Assembly (NCBI GenBank): GCA_021464415.1
Contig: CM038471.1
Location: forward strand, 72,518,851-72,582,850
Reading direction: 5' to 3'
Length of the DNA stretch: 64,000 nt
DNA from: Lonicera japonica
Lineage: Eukaryota; Streptophyta; Magnoliopsida; Dipsacales; Caprifoliaceae
Shown here: in pieces, positions 24,323 to 36,188 of the stretch
Numbering within the stretch: position 1 is the first letter of the stretch
How the letters are laid out: every line of letters begins with the position of its first letter
Notes under the pieces: generated by a model
What the model saw: only the letters and a program-made list of their open reading frames with translations
What the model was told of the DNA's origin: nothing
Database searches by the model: none
Translations under genes and position numbers: made by a program

Positions 24323-24532
24323 GCTAATTGTGCACTATATGTGTGCGAATTTATCAAGCGGCTCATTCGTTAAGAAAGGATTTCGGCAACAATGGTACCT
24401 CATCTAATGCAAGCAAAACGAGCAAGAATCACCAATCTCATATTGGCGGATGAAGGAAACTCCTGGAAACCTCAAGAAAATGTCATTAGGGATATTGTGG
24501 AGTTTTTAAATACCAACAATGATGTATTATAA
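24323..24532 (+). pseudogene. Possible Ulp1-like cysteine protease C-terminal remnant inside the MULE
   Basis: After an acceptor-like TTTGCAG at 24315-24321 a frame reads ANCALYVCEFIKRLIR, a stop (TAA at 24371-24373), then in the same frame VPHLMQAKRARITNLILADE and VIRDIVEFLNTNND, ending at TAA. The first block resembles the catalytic-Cys region of Ulp1/C48 proteases (consensus DCGLYVCEF). Some plant MULEs carry captured Ulp1-like sequence, which makes this reading reasonable. The match is short and no upstream His/Asp part was found. Confidence 0.3.
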
Positions 24533-24833
24533 GAGGATGAATAGAAGAAAAAAATAGCACAATTATGTAATTTTATATAGTGATAGGATGATGAACCAAT
24601 TTTGTAGAGTGATAGGATGGTGAACCAATTTTGTAGTTTAATAGGGTTGTGAACTAATTTTGTTGTCCAATAAGATGAAAAACATATTCATCATGAATAG
24701 TTTTTGTTGATTAATATATGTTTGGTTATAATTTTGTGTTGATTAGTATGTATTTGATTATGAATTTGAGATTAGTGTGCTTTTGGATTACTATGAACAT
24801 AATGCAAAATGTTAGGCACCTAATGAATCTTTT

Positions 24834-25012
24834 ATTGTGCAAAGTGAATTTGCACCCAATTGTGAGAAATAACTACGTGCAAATTCACTTTTGCAGTAAA
24901 ACATGAGAGGTGCAAATCCACTTTTGCACCAAAACAATGTGTATTTCTGAGAAATAACTAGGTGCAAATTCACTTTTGCAGTAAAACGGGGAGGTGCAAA
25001 TCCACTTTAGCA
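24834..25012. repeat. TGCAAA/TTGCA repeat cluster 3
   Basis: One reversed copy (GCAAAGTGAATTTGCACCC) is followed by four forward copies with the same spacers as cluster 1. Cluster 3 lies close to the right end of the element; cluster 1 is about 660 bp from the left end. Confidence 0.85.
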
Positions 25013-25439
25013 ATCCCGTTGATCGTATATGGTCGCCTTTCTCCCCGTTCTACATGGGATTAAGAGTTGAAAGAGGGAAGGGTAGTTTTGTCATTCTAAA
25101 ACTCTTAAATTATTTAATTTATAAAAGACAAAATACTTATAACTAACCTAAAAACCAAAATTGTCTTTACAACCAAACATTAAAAAATCCTTCATTTGTT
25201 AAGTTAATATATGATGTCTTTTTGGTGTATAAAATTATAGAATTAGGCCTTTAAACCTATTTTCTCTAATTAAAAAGTGATTGAATCAATTGAATTAAAA
25301 TTCGTTAGATCATGAAGGCTTCAAATATATCTATTAGTTATTTTATTTTTTAATAGCATAGAGTTTGATTTTTTAGTTCGAAACGGTGAACTGAACAAAT
25401 GAGGATAAATGTTTCTTGAATGGTTTTAGGGTTAAACGC

Positions 25440-26870
25440 ATTTATTTTTATTTTTTTTGAGATTTGAACTTGTGACTTTGTTATTTTCAAACTTTTCTTT
25501 GGAGACTTTTTTTTATTTTGTATCCGCCAACTCCTTTGAAATACTCCATTTTAACTACATGGTGTGATTCGGCTCCTCAACTTTAAACTTTTAACCTTTC
25601 AGCTATTATCATTAATGAGGATGTACTTGCCTTTGAGCTAAATGCTAAGAAGCACAACTTGATTTTGCTCATGATCTATTTGTTCTTGAGGAGTACTACA
25701 ATTGGATTATGCAGTGAAAAGTAACTTGACTTCTTAATTTCAAACCTGCAACCTCTCTATGATCAGTTATGAAAAGGATACACTTGCCATTGAGCTAGAA
25801 GTATAGACTTACTTTTGCTTTAAATTTGTCAGTTCAAGTTGAATACTCTTTTATTCGTGCGGTGAAACTCACCCAAATCCGACCCAACTTATTACGCAAC
25901 CTAGGCAATAGCCTAAGGCCCAATAAGTGTAAGGACCCCCAATTTTGCAATCCAGTATATATCTTATCCTGTTTCGGAAATTAAGCCATGGAAAGGAGAT
26001 AAAATTTAGTCTAAATATCCATGCTATTCTCTCTCACATATCCCTCCATTCTAAATATTCCTTCCATTTTTAATGGCAGAAATTTTCTTCCACTTCCTCT
26101 TCCAATTTTAAATTTAGTCTTTTTGGAGTTTTGATCATCTAAAATATACAATTTTTTTTTTTAAAATGCTCATCTAAAATACTTGAACAGCATCACTCAA
26201 AATGCCTTAAACATGAATCATTATATATTTATTTTTTTGCATTGCTCGTTAATAAGGATCAATTTACATTGCATCAGTCATATATGTTAATTTATTTAGT
26301 AATTTTATTTTTAAAAAATGTTTTAAAAGTTGAAGCCCAACTGAATAATTTTTTTTATGGACTATATAAACATTGCTCAATTTTATTTGACTGTTTCTTG
26401 ATTTCAATAAAGTAAAATTATATTATATTTTTTTTATTAAAAAAGACATTAACAAAATATATTAAACATCATCAGCAATTTTGCATCTCAAAAGCAATAA
26501 AATAAAGTTTAGCTAAACTTATTTTAAATTAATCTTAATATATCTTTTTTAACAATATAAATTTTTTTAAATCTCATAAAAGATGCCCCACATAAAATTA
26601 TTTTGCCTAGGGCGCCATATAGTCTCGGGCCGTGTTTGAACTCGTCTCCTCATTTTTGAACCAACAACATCTTAGTTAGAAAAAGTTACGAGAGGGGTGC
26701 ATTTGCCATTGCGTTAGAAGCACATACTTGCTTTTAATTTGGATCCAGCAACTCATGTGGACTATCCTATTTTAATTACGTGATGAAACTCATCTCATCG
26801 GTTTTAAACCCGCGACCTCTAAGTTACGAGAGGGGAATGATTGTCATTGAGTTAGAAATATTCTTCAGAC
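25440..26870. repeat. Degenerate tandem repeat field of about 150-200 bp units, interrupted
   Basis: At least four related units recur. Each contains a block like CTTGCCATTGAGCTAGAAG, a block like GTGGACTATCCTATTTTAAT, and a block like TTTCAAACCTGCAACCTCT. Two and a half units lie at 25440-25880 and one and a half at 26640-26870, with a different 750-bp sequence between. The units recall tRNA-derived repeats but are too diverged for a firm name. Confidence 0.55.
25885..26632. mobile_element. Probable insertion splitting the tandem field
   Basis: The segment begins near CTAGGCAATAGCCTAAGGCC and ends near TTTGCCTAGGGCGCCATATA. CCTAGGC occurs at one end and GCCTAGG at the other, so the ends may be inverted. 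The interior is AT-rich and shows no intact frame. I found no clear target duplication. Confidence 0.35.
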
Positions 26871-29800
26871 CGGCCGGGCGCTGCATTAGTTTAATGGGAC
26901 GTAATTAAAGCACCTATTCCAGCATGAAATATCAACTTTTGTACAGAAACAAATTAAATAAATGAAATCTTCAATTCCTTCATCCCCACAAACAACAAAA
27001 CAAATTAATGAAATCTAGCTTCTAGTTAACTTTATTTACATCCCATTAAATATGGATACTTTTGCTTGTGTATGGCACGCGCACAAGGTATATATTTTCC
27101 AAGGGGTAGGTGGGATATTTGTAGATTGTAACTGAGATACTTCCTTGTTTCAAATTGATAATTTTAATTTATTTTATTTTTAGGATTTTCCAAATTAATT
27201 AATTGACTGATTTTTTTTTTTTGAGTGAAAAATAATTAACTTATTAAATTTTACAAAAGAAAAAAAGTTATAAATTGCTATTAACTAAGTTAAAATTAAG
27301 TTTATTTTAAAAAATATTAATATCAAAATGAGCTCGATCTAGCTAGATTGCTAATGACCAAAATTAAATGTATGTGGGTCGGCCAAACCCAATCACTATC
27401 CCAACATTTCTATATGGAAACTCTTTTGGATGGCAAAAGATAAAGGCTATAACTAATATTTATGGAAAGGGTAGTCAAAAAGATAACTAGCATCTTTCTT
27501 TCTTTTAAAAAGTGCTTTATTTGAACCCATCCATCCTTCCTCACTCATATCCCGTTTGTGTAATAACTATTTTATTTTGGTTGAGTTGTTGTATCTATTC
27601 TGTTGTGATTATAACGAATACTAGTAAATTATAATATATTATACTTGTTCATCTTACATTATTATTTTTGTCGTAATAAATTGATGTATTATATATGTCT
27701 ACTTGTTATTAGTTTTTTTAGGAAGAAGTCTTATGAGGAAAAAGTAAAAGTGTACGGGCTTATGCTAAAAAAAAAGCAGTTAAATCGGGATGTGACAGTT
27801 TGGGGAGAAAGAAAAGAAAATGGGAAGCAATATGAAGTTTAATTTCTTTGATTTGTTGTAAAAACGAAAAATAAAAAGTTTCCCTAATTTGGTATTATTA
27901 AGAACGAAAAGTGGAGGACAAAATCTACCAAATTATTTCCCGCTAGAGTACTCTTTACTTCCAAAGTCTACCAAATTGATTAGAAATAGAAATAGAAGAG
28001 AATTGGACAAGAATGACAAAAGACAACATAGAAAAATGCATAATTTAGCATAACTTTTGATTCCTTTACTTTTTCCTTGCACGCAAAACAAACAAAAGAA
28101 AAATATATCCCTCCACCAAATACGAGAAAAAAAAACCAATTTCTTTTCTTTGAGAATGAAAGTTCATTATTTATTTATTTTTGTTTTCTTTCACTTTTAT
28201 TCCTTCGTACCAAACAAAGCATTAGCTAGGGGTCATTAAATAAGAATTACTAGCTATACAAAAAATGTTTGAAAGAAAAGGCCTAGGGCATGAACAACAC
28301 CCCATCCGGCCATCCATAATGGAAGGAAATTTGGTTTATATATCTTCTTATTTGGCAGGAGAATTGAGAAATTGAAAAGCAGTAAGGAATTTTATTTTTT
28401 TCTTGTTCCGTATGGAAGGAATTAAAAAGATAAGAAAAAGGAAATGTATCTATAATACCAATTATATCCTTTAAACAAAAACAATACACATATACATTTA
28501 TTTATTTATTTATCATTAGGCGTCATATAATATTAGCCTAGATAATGATTACAAAAGGTTAAAGAGTGGAATGCAGAGGATGTTGGCACTCCTACGTGTG
28601 CCACTTCGGCCAGAAAGTTGTGGACCTATCTTCCAATGGAACCACTTGAAACTTTTTTTATCGCCTAGAACCAAAAATCTTACACCATTTATAAAAAAAA
28701 ATCAGAATGTTTCACCATAAAATAATAATTTCTTTTTCTATCAATTAAGCTAAAATTTATTCATTAAAAAGTACAAAAACGAAGTAATATCAATTAAAGA
28801 GGGAAGTAATAATCAATTGGGTCGGTGATAAATTCTTAGTATGTATGTCATTTAAACGAGATAGACATGACACATATACTTTTAACCAAAACTCTTTTCC
28901 AGCCAAATTTATATTATTATTGACAAAAATGTCCATTTAGCATTATTTTCAATTTTTCAAAATTTGAAATCCAATAAGGTAACATTTATTACACCCCTAT
29001 TTAATTTAAAAAAAAAACACTACCTAGAATACTACTTAACACATCTTTTTTAGAATACATGAAATTTTATAAATTAACAATTAAGATATATAGAAATACA
29101 AATTAAGAAACAATTGACTACATTATTTTCTATATTCATATTTTTTGCAGTTAAACTCGTAATTTTCAATGCAATTCATATTTTTATCATTAAATTTTTA
29201 ATTTTTACTACAACATTTTTGAAAAACTTTTAGTGAACTACTAAATTTCTGACATAAATATTTTCCTTTTTTGCAAGTTGTAAGTTTTTCTTGTAAATAT
29301 GCAATGAAATTTGTAAATTTCACATCAAGAAACTTGTAAATTTCACTTCAAGTTTGCAGTGAAACTTATCAACTTTAATTAAAGTATTGTAACCAATTAA
29401 ATTTTCAAAAAATTATAATTTTGTAAAGATTTGGTGTTACCCAATGAATTGAATCAAGATAAATAAAATTCTAATTAGGAAATTAGGAAACAAGTCATGG
29501 AAGAACTAATTTGTATCTACAATATAAACATATATTGATATGGGTATAATATATATGTCTAATCTTATGCAATTAATTCTAATTTTATACTTCTTATTAT
29601 TTATAGTAATAAAATGTATCCTTATCGCATTAAAATATTTTATATTAGACCTTTTATAAAAATATGATCTTGTAACCCATTAATTAATTTGTAACTGGTA
29701 AAGATGGTGGAATTCCACCTAGAGGGTATCCATCAAGTGTGGCTGTTCATTTTCATGGAAGGATAATTTCAATTTGTAGCTAAGGGGGACAATAAAAAAC

Positions 29801-31796
29801 GAAATCAAATTGGCGAAATTAAAAATAATATTGTCTCGTCTTAATTAATTAAGAATTTTGATTGACTTGTACGTTTAATTAAGCGTACATTAACTAGATA
29901 CAACTAATGGATAAAAACAAAGAACAAGTTGTTGTAGTTGTTTTTTTTTTTAACAATAATGTGATATCATTAATAAGACCTAAATATTACAACGAGAATG
30001 AAAAATTATTTCGGAGATCTTATAGAGGTTGTAAAGGCATAGACCACGTATATTATGGTTCTTACAATATAAAAAAAAAACCCTGAAAAAAGTATAAAAA
30101 CGTCAAGAAAAGTACCAATAAGGCACATCCCAAAACATATAATAACGACCAAAAGTAGCTCACCCAAATAGAGTCTTCGTCAATGACACAACACCAACAA
30201 AATATATATATATATGTATACATATAAATATAAATACTTGAACAAGCTAGTTTAGATCTCCGGTGCTTTGAATTTAATGTTCATCCAAAAGAGCATATCT
30301 GCTCGTCTACATTCCAAACCATAATTCTTGAAAAAGATTTCTATATCCCAGAGGAAGGAGAACAAAAACTCGAGATAAGAGCCACAAAAATTGAAGATTG
30401 GTCTGAAAACACCCAAATCTGGAGGTATAATTGAGTGTATTATTTGGATATGAGAAGAACTGTAGACCCTCCTCTCCTTCATAGAAAGAGAAGGGGGTTA
30501 AGAAAAAGAAACGGAATAGTTCAGAGGCGCTCAAAGACAGAGAAAAAAAAGTGACTAGAGTTTTTTCGGCTAATTAAAAAAGACTTTGATTTATAAAATA
30601 AATAAATTAGGATCATAACTATTTCAAGAAAAAAAAATTAGGATCTTAACGTGGAACCTTTAGTAAAGTTGTAATTTGAGATAAAAAGAATAAAATTTTA
30701 TTGCGTCAACAATACATTGATTCAAGAAAATTTGTTTAACGTACGTATTGTTTTGCCCATGCATGCGAATTTCTTAAGTTGCTTTGTAAATCTCACACGA
30801 CCACTTTGCCAGTAAAGGGGTAAGTGTGGCTACACATCTGGTTTTTAACTTTAGTTCCATATATTATTCCATTTATCTTAAATTAAGTATTTATTTGATT
30901 AGAGATCTTGTACTTTTAATTTCTGAAAATTTAAATTAGTAATTTTACATCTACAGTTAAAAAAATTATTAAATTAATTATCAATTTAGAATTCTCGAAA
31001 ATTAAAAAATTCGAACCCACCAATTAAGTACGTACAGTGTGAATCATCAAGGATCTAGGCTTAGTTGTAGAGTAAGGATTTTGAGGCTTAACACTTGTGT
31101 CCTTTTTTATAAATTAATTAAATGAGAAAATTTAGTACTAATTTATTTTTGTTCAAAATTACAGGAGAAAATTTGAATAGTATTAATTAGTAAATTTTAA
31201 AAATTAAAGGGGGCAAACTTAATTAAAATGCATATATTTATAATTTTCCAAAATAATAGTAGGAGTAAAATTGCAATTATAAAAAGTTAGAGGGGGCAAT
31301 TGACCCATTGTGACGCTGCCACTATCCAGACTTCCTCCATTATATTTATTCTCCACTCGAACCAAGGTTTATAACTGCATGTATATATATATATATATAT
31401 TAACCGTTATTTTCAATTTAATTATATAATATAGTAAAATAAATGTAGAAATAATGCTTATATTCTATCAAAATTAACTATATGACAAACATTGCTTTAC
31501 TTGATTATTGTTTTTTTTTTTCATAATCTAAGTGGCCTCTTTGTGGGGACTCCACCACCAGGAGTTGAGCTCTATTTAAGGGCACATATGTAGAGTGGGC
31601 ACAGAGAGTTTGCAATTGCATTATTTTAAAAAGTTTAAGCCAAGTTCTGCTGCCACTTTTTTCCCCACGTACGTTGTACTTACAGCCTGCAAGGTTTTTC
31701 TCTAATTTGCAGTACGTATTAATTAATTCTTCCTTCACTATTTTTTCCCTTTAATTTCTTTTTGGTGGTATTGGATACGTGTTCCTAAAATGATAT
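26871..31796. other. Long intergenic stretch without a recognisable gene
   Basis: It is AT-rich throughout, with short open frames that match nothing I know and carry no conserved motif. A diverged repeat shared with 52965-53520 occupies about 30245-30590. A TA run lies at 31382-31402. Near 29270-29370 CTTGTAAATTTCAC-like words recur. Confidence 0.5.
30245..30590 (-). repeat. Diverged dispersed repeat, copy A
   Basis: On the minus strand this segment and 52965-53520 (plus) share an ordered set of similar words. These include CTCTAG(T/C)CA followed by a T-run, a purine-rich AGGAGAGGAGGG-like block, and a block with GTTCTCCTTCCTCTGGGATAT matching ATTCTCCTTCCTATTGGATAT (first 20 bases or fewer compared at a time). 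Short frames inside do not match a known family. It may be part of a retroelement leader. Confidence 0.35.
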
Positions 31797-32368
31797 AGCT
31801 ACAATAACATTATTTCTTCAGTGACGATTTTTGTTTTCACTAATTATATGTATTTTTTTGTCGCAATTTATGTTAGTGATAAAAGACGTCCTACATGCAT
31901 AAGTACTAAAACAGCTGCGTCACTAAAAGTAGTCTCCGGTGACAAAAAATAATTTTCGTCACAAAAAGTTTTCGGTGAGTAAAAGTATATATCCGTGACA
32001 CTAAAATTTTGCTCTACATTTATGAAATACCATCTAGTGACAAAACGACGAGTTTCGTTACTATTGTCTAGGTTGTTGCAACTTTTGTGACGAATTCAAA
32101 GTTTCGTCACAAATAGTTCATATTAAAAGTGTACATTAATTTAGTGAACAAGTGGGTCAACCTAATTGTTAAGGCACCTACCCGAATTTGGAAGAGATTA
32201 TGAGTTTGAGTTTCATCCAAGGTAAAAGAGATTTTCGTTATAGTTGTAATATATAAACGTAAGAAACTTAAAACTTCTTTTGTAAAAAAAAGGGTATACA
32301 TTAATTAAGTGACAAAAATGTGTTTTTGTCATAAATAATTTTTATTAATTAGACAGTTTGTTATAGTG
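31797..32368. mobile_element. CACTA-like non-autonomous element
   Basis: The complemented right end reads CACTATAACAAACTG, a good CACTA terminus. The left end AGCTACAATAACA is a weaker match. The interior is filled with GTGACAAAA/GTGACGAAA and their complements, the short subterminal motifs expected as transposase-binding sites. A SINE lies inside at 32148-32296. The flanking 3-mers are TAT and TAA, so the target duplication is not exact. Confidence 0.55.
32148..32296 (+). mobile_element. SINE inserted within the CACTA-like element
   Basis: A 149-bp body is bracketed by TACATTAATTTAGTGA (32132-32147) and TACATTAATTAAGTGA (32297-32312), a 16-bp target duplication with one mismatch. The body has A-box-like TAATTGTTAAGGC, B-box-like GAGTTTGAGTTTCATCC, and an A-rich 3' end. 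That is the structure of a tRNA-derived SINE moved by LINE machinery. Confidence 0.7.
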
Positions 32369-34419
32369 TAACTAATTACTCCCTCTCTCTCCCGGCAACA
32401 AGCAAAGTACATGCATGCATGCCTGCCTGCCTTTTGCTTCCATTTGCATATCATCTCGTGGATACATCATGCATGTTAGTTGTGAGGCAATGCGTGTGTA
32501 ATATAATTAGGGGTATGATAGAACAAGCTTCGTCCTAATGTCAAACTAAAATAAAATTATCAGGGTATACTCGGCAACCCCAATTCTATATTATAGAATT
32601 GAAATTAAAATTGGGGTATATATGGTTTTGCAGTTTTATTATTTGGATACTACATTAAGGTCTAGATTTGGAATTATATTAGAATTCTAAAACTATCAAT
32701 TCTAGAGGATTGAATTATATACATAGAATAGAGTTTTTCAAAAAAAAAAAAAAAAAAACTCACTTTGAATTACCATCATATCCCATACTCCTATCCCATC
32801 CCCTTGCTTGGCCCCTTTTCCCAAGTACTATTGTACATAACCCGCCAACACCCCCACCCTCTTCCGGCCCTTCTAATTCGATCAATGCAACAACAAATCT
32901 TTCCGACCCTAACTCCCTCCCCTTCCCTCAACACGTACAGTGTGAATGTACACAGTAAATATTTGTGTATATATATATATATTATATATGTATATATAGT
33001 GTGTATATCTATTAAAAAACAATTGCACCACTGTCAACACCACCAATCACTGCGGGAGCTCGATCTGGTCATGGGCGGCGCTACAAGTTTTTTTTAAACT
33101 CTCATTGTGTTTTTAAAATTTCAAATGAATTCTACAAACAAACAAATTTAGAATTATGATAGAATTATAAATGAAAACTACATACAATCCAAACAAGGGT
33201 ATTATAATTCTATGGCGAATTCTAAAACTGAATATCCAAATGCACCCTAAGTATTAATTTGTAAGTAGAACTTTGGATCAGCCTATAGTTAATGAAACTA
33301 TAACTGTTGCATATGTATTTTGATTAATATATATATTTATTTATTTTTGGTAAATTTATTGATAATTTTGTTAGTGGATGGAACAGGCCTCTGAGTACTT
33401 CTTATTACTTCTTCTCCTTGCTGATGTTTGCCTTTTCAATTCATGTTATCCTTTATTGTTTCCTACTAGGAAAAAGTAAATATAAAGGGGACACTAGTAT
33501 TAAACATATATGATACTGTGGGATGGATGTAAAGCTAAACAAAAAACCTTATAATTTAATTAGATATACCTTCTTAGTTAAGCAACACTTGAGACATTTT
33601 CTCTCAAGTCTCACTTCTGAACCCCTAACATAAGTTTCTTTACATGCCTAGCTAGTACAAAAACAAACACCATTAAATGACTATTAGAAAAATACGGAGT
33701 TAAGATTCAAAGGGGAAGGAGGGTGGTTGTTTTGGGGGTTTGGGGTTAATATTGGAAGCGAAAATAAAAATAAAAATACTAACGCAAATAAATTAAATAG
33801 TACGTAAAAATTTTCATATAATTCAACGAAAACATTGATTATAAATTACAATAACATTTTACGCTGTTTAAATTTATTAGGGGGTAAATTCATATCAGAT
33901 TATTAAAATTATGGCTAGCTAATTTATTTTGATATTAAAACAACCAACACTAATAGGGTATTAAACAACTGAGAAACAAGGCAAATAAGTAAACACAAAA
34001 CAGCCAACAAACATCATACTTTGATATTAAAAAAAGCAATTTATATTCTGAAACAAATAAGTGTAAAAGTGTGACCGAGAAAAAAGAAATAATTAGGAGA
34101 AGAGATTAAATCAATTATGTATTTATGTGAAAAGGTGGAAAATGTGTACACATTCTTTTCCCTTACCTTTAAAATTATTACTAAAATATAAATTTCTTAA
34201 AAACCTTACTATAATTAATCCTACAATATAATGCCCTTAAATCCGTGTACCTGTGTATATAAGTAACCATGAAAGCTTAGCTTGTAAAGGATATGCACGT
34301 TTCTTTTTATATATTATATATATAAAAGCTGCGTGCATGTGTATAGATCGCGCGAGCTACTTAATTTTAAGAATTGTGATTTGTATCATCTCTTCTATAA
34401 TTTATAATTTATTAGATAG
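32369..34419. other. Intergenic DNA
   Basis: A segment at about 32570-33250 has loosely inverted ends (words around TTTGGATA and AGAATTCTAAAAC on both sides) and may be an old MITE. A poly(A) run lies at 32739-32758. No gene is recognisable. Confidence 0.4.
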
Positions 34420-35024
34420 TAATTAAGGCGTAATACATCGAGTAAACTAGACAAATTGCCTTTGAATTATAAAGCTAGTTTCACTTTGCCGCCCTTAACT
34501 TTAAAAGGTACTGGTTAACCCCTCAAACTATTAGTTGGGTTTCACTTTGGCCCTTCCTTTTACTTTGACATGCAGTTACATTTGACATAAAATGAACATG
34601 TGTACCACAAGGGACCATTTTTAAGAATATTTTAATCCCGCTATTGAAAAGTAACATTTCGTTCTCTAAAAAATGAAAAAGGTAAGAAAAAACAAAAAAG
34701 AGAGCAAGAAACAGAAGTGAATGGAAACTTTTATTTAAACCAACGTATCCCTAAAAATGATAGTCTTTTACTTTCTTTTGTGCAATTTTCTTTATCTTTG
34801 ATCTTTCATGGAAGGAGCATGTTTGTTTTTAACAATTGGATCAAAATATCCTTAGAAAGATTATTTGTTGTGCACGTACCGCTTTCCATCAACGTTAACG
34901 GCAAAGTGGATAGAAGAGCCAAAGTGACACTCAGTGAATAGTTTGAGGGGATAAAATGGCGCCTTTTAAATTGAGGGACCAAAACAAAACTGGCTATAAT
35001 TTAGGGGTCAAACGTAATTTACTC
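34420..35024. mobile_element. Inverted-repeat element with a 15-bp flanking duplication
   Basis: TAATTTATTAGATAG occurs exactly on both sides (34405-34419 and 35025-35039). The two arms are diverged complements of each other: AGTAAACTAGACAAATTGCC on the left against AGTAAATTACGTTTGACCCC complemented from the right. Both continue to a block with CCCCTCAAACTATT. It is non-coding. The duplication is too long for a normal TIR transposon. Confidence 0.6.
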
Positions 35025-35568
35025 TAATTTATTAGATAGGGAGGCTGAAAGTACAGCGAGATTTTTGAAATAGTGCAAAAATAGGTTTATACTATAATTT
35101 ATATTTTTAGTTGCCTATAAATTTAGTCCAAAAGTAAATTTGTAATATCCCACAAATTTAGTGCCGTAGATTTGCTCAAAAATCTATATTTTAAGTCTTA
35201 TGTTAATTTATATTGCTCAACCCAGAGCTTTGGTCATCCCATAGGCATTCTGACTGTGGGGATGGCGGTGACCGACGGTGGTGGTCGGATATTTATGTTT
35301 TAGAAACAGAAGAATATAGAAGGTGGATATTTTAAATAAATAAATAAAACAGTATTTGTATTAAAAAATAGTGAAATGTATTTCCCTTAAATACAATTAT
35401 TTACATTGTTATAGCAGCATAAAATTTTAGAAACAGTACAAATTCTAAAAACAATATATTGTGGCAAAGAGTATTTTCCTTGACAATAGAATTACCTTGT
35501 AGAGATGTTATGTTTTTTACCTTAACTCGTAAGGCATAAATCACACTCTCCACTCTGCAAATTCCTCT

Positions 35569-36188
35569 AAGGGCGTTGTGGTGAATTCAAAACTTTACCG
35601 ACCGATTTGAAATGATTTGTAAAAACTAGAACTGAAAAAAAACGGAACTGAAACTGAATAACTTTGGGTTGTGTTTGGGCTGGCCATTGTAAAGCCGAAC
35701 CAAACTAAACTAAATTATCCTTATTTGCACTTTATCTTAACTATGAAGGAAGTGAAGCATATGATGAAAGTTTATAAATAAGTCCGATGTTTATAAATAA
35801 CATCCATGAAAATTCTTTTTAATTATTGATTTTAGCCATACGTTTCATTTAAAGTTGTACTTTAATTGCCTCTTACTATTTGATGCTCTACTTTCTTATG
35901 TTCTGTATCAAGTTTTTTTTTAAGTAGTGATCTTGTTTTTATAAAATGATACTTTCACTAGCATAAATGCATAATCGAATTAAATTGTGATAGAAGACTT
36001 ATTTTTTTATACAGTGATAGAATGCTTATTTAGTGTTACCTTAAAATTTATTTTTTAAAATAAATAAATTTAAAAACCCAAACCTATACAGTTGTTTCGG
36101 TCGGGTTCCAAATAATTCAAAATCAAATTTTTAAATTTAATTTAAGTTTGGTTCTACATAGTTTCTGAGAAACCGAAAACACCCGCGG
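35569..36188. mobile_element. hAT-type MITE of the ACCGAAAACACCC family, copy 1 (old)
   Basis: The left end AAGGGCGTTGTGG and the right end GAAAACACCCGCGG are inverted, and flanking ATTCCTCT and CTTCCTCC agree at six of eight positions. AACCGAAAAC-type words near the right end link it to the two copies at 62264-63873. Confidence 0.45.

Larger units (their letters stand above)
22462..25266. mobile_element. Mutator-like element (MULE), 2.8 kb, with internal repeat modules
   Basis: The 9-mer TAATTAAAA flanks both sides exactly (22453-22461 and 25267-25275), the duplication length of Mutator elements. The ends are GGGGCAATGGGTTTAAAGG and, complemented, GAGAAAATAGGTTTAAAGG, sharing a core of GGTTTAAAGG. 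Inside are a GC-richer stretch near 22600-22860 that looks like captured gene-leader sequence, three clusters of a TGCAAA...TTGCA repeat, and a short peptide-like remnant at 24323-24532. No transposase is recognisable, so it is non-autonomous. Confidence 0.75.
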
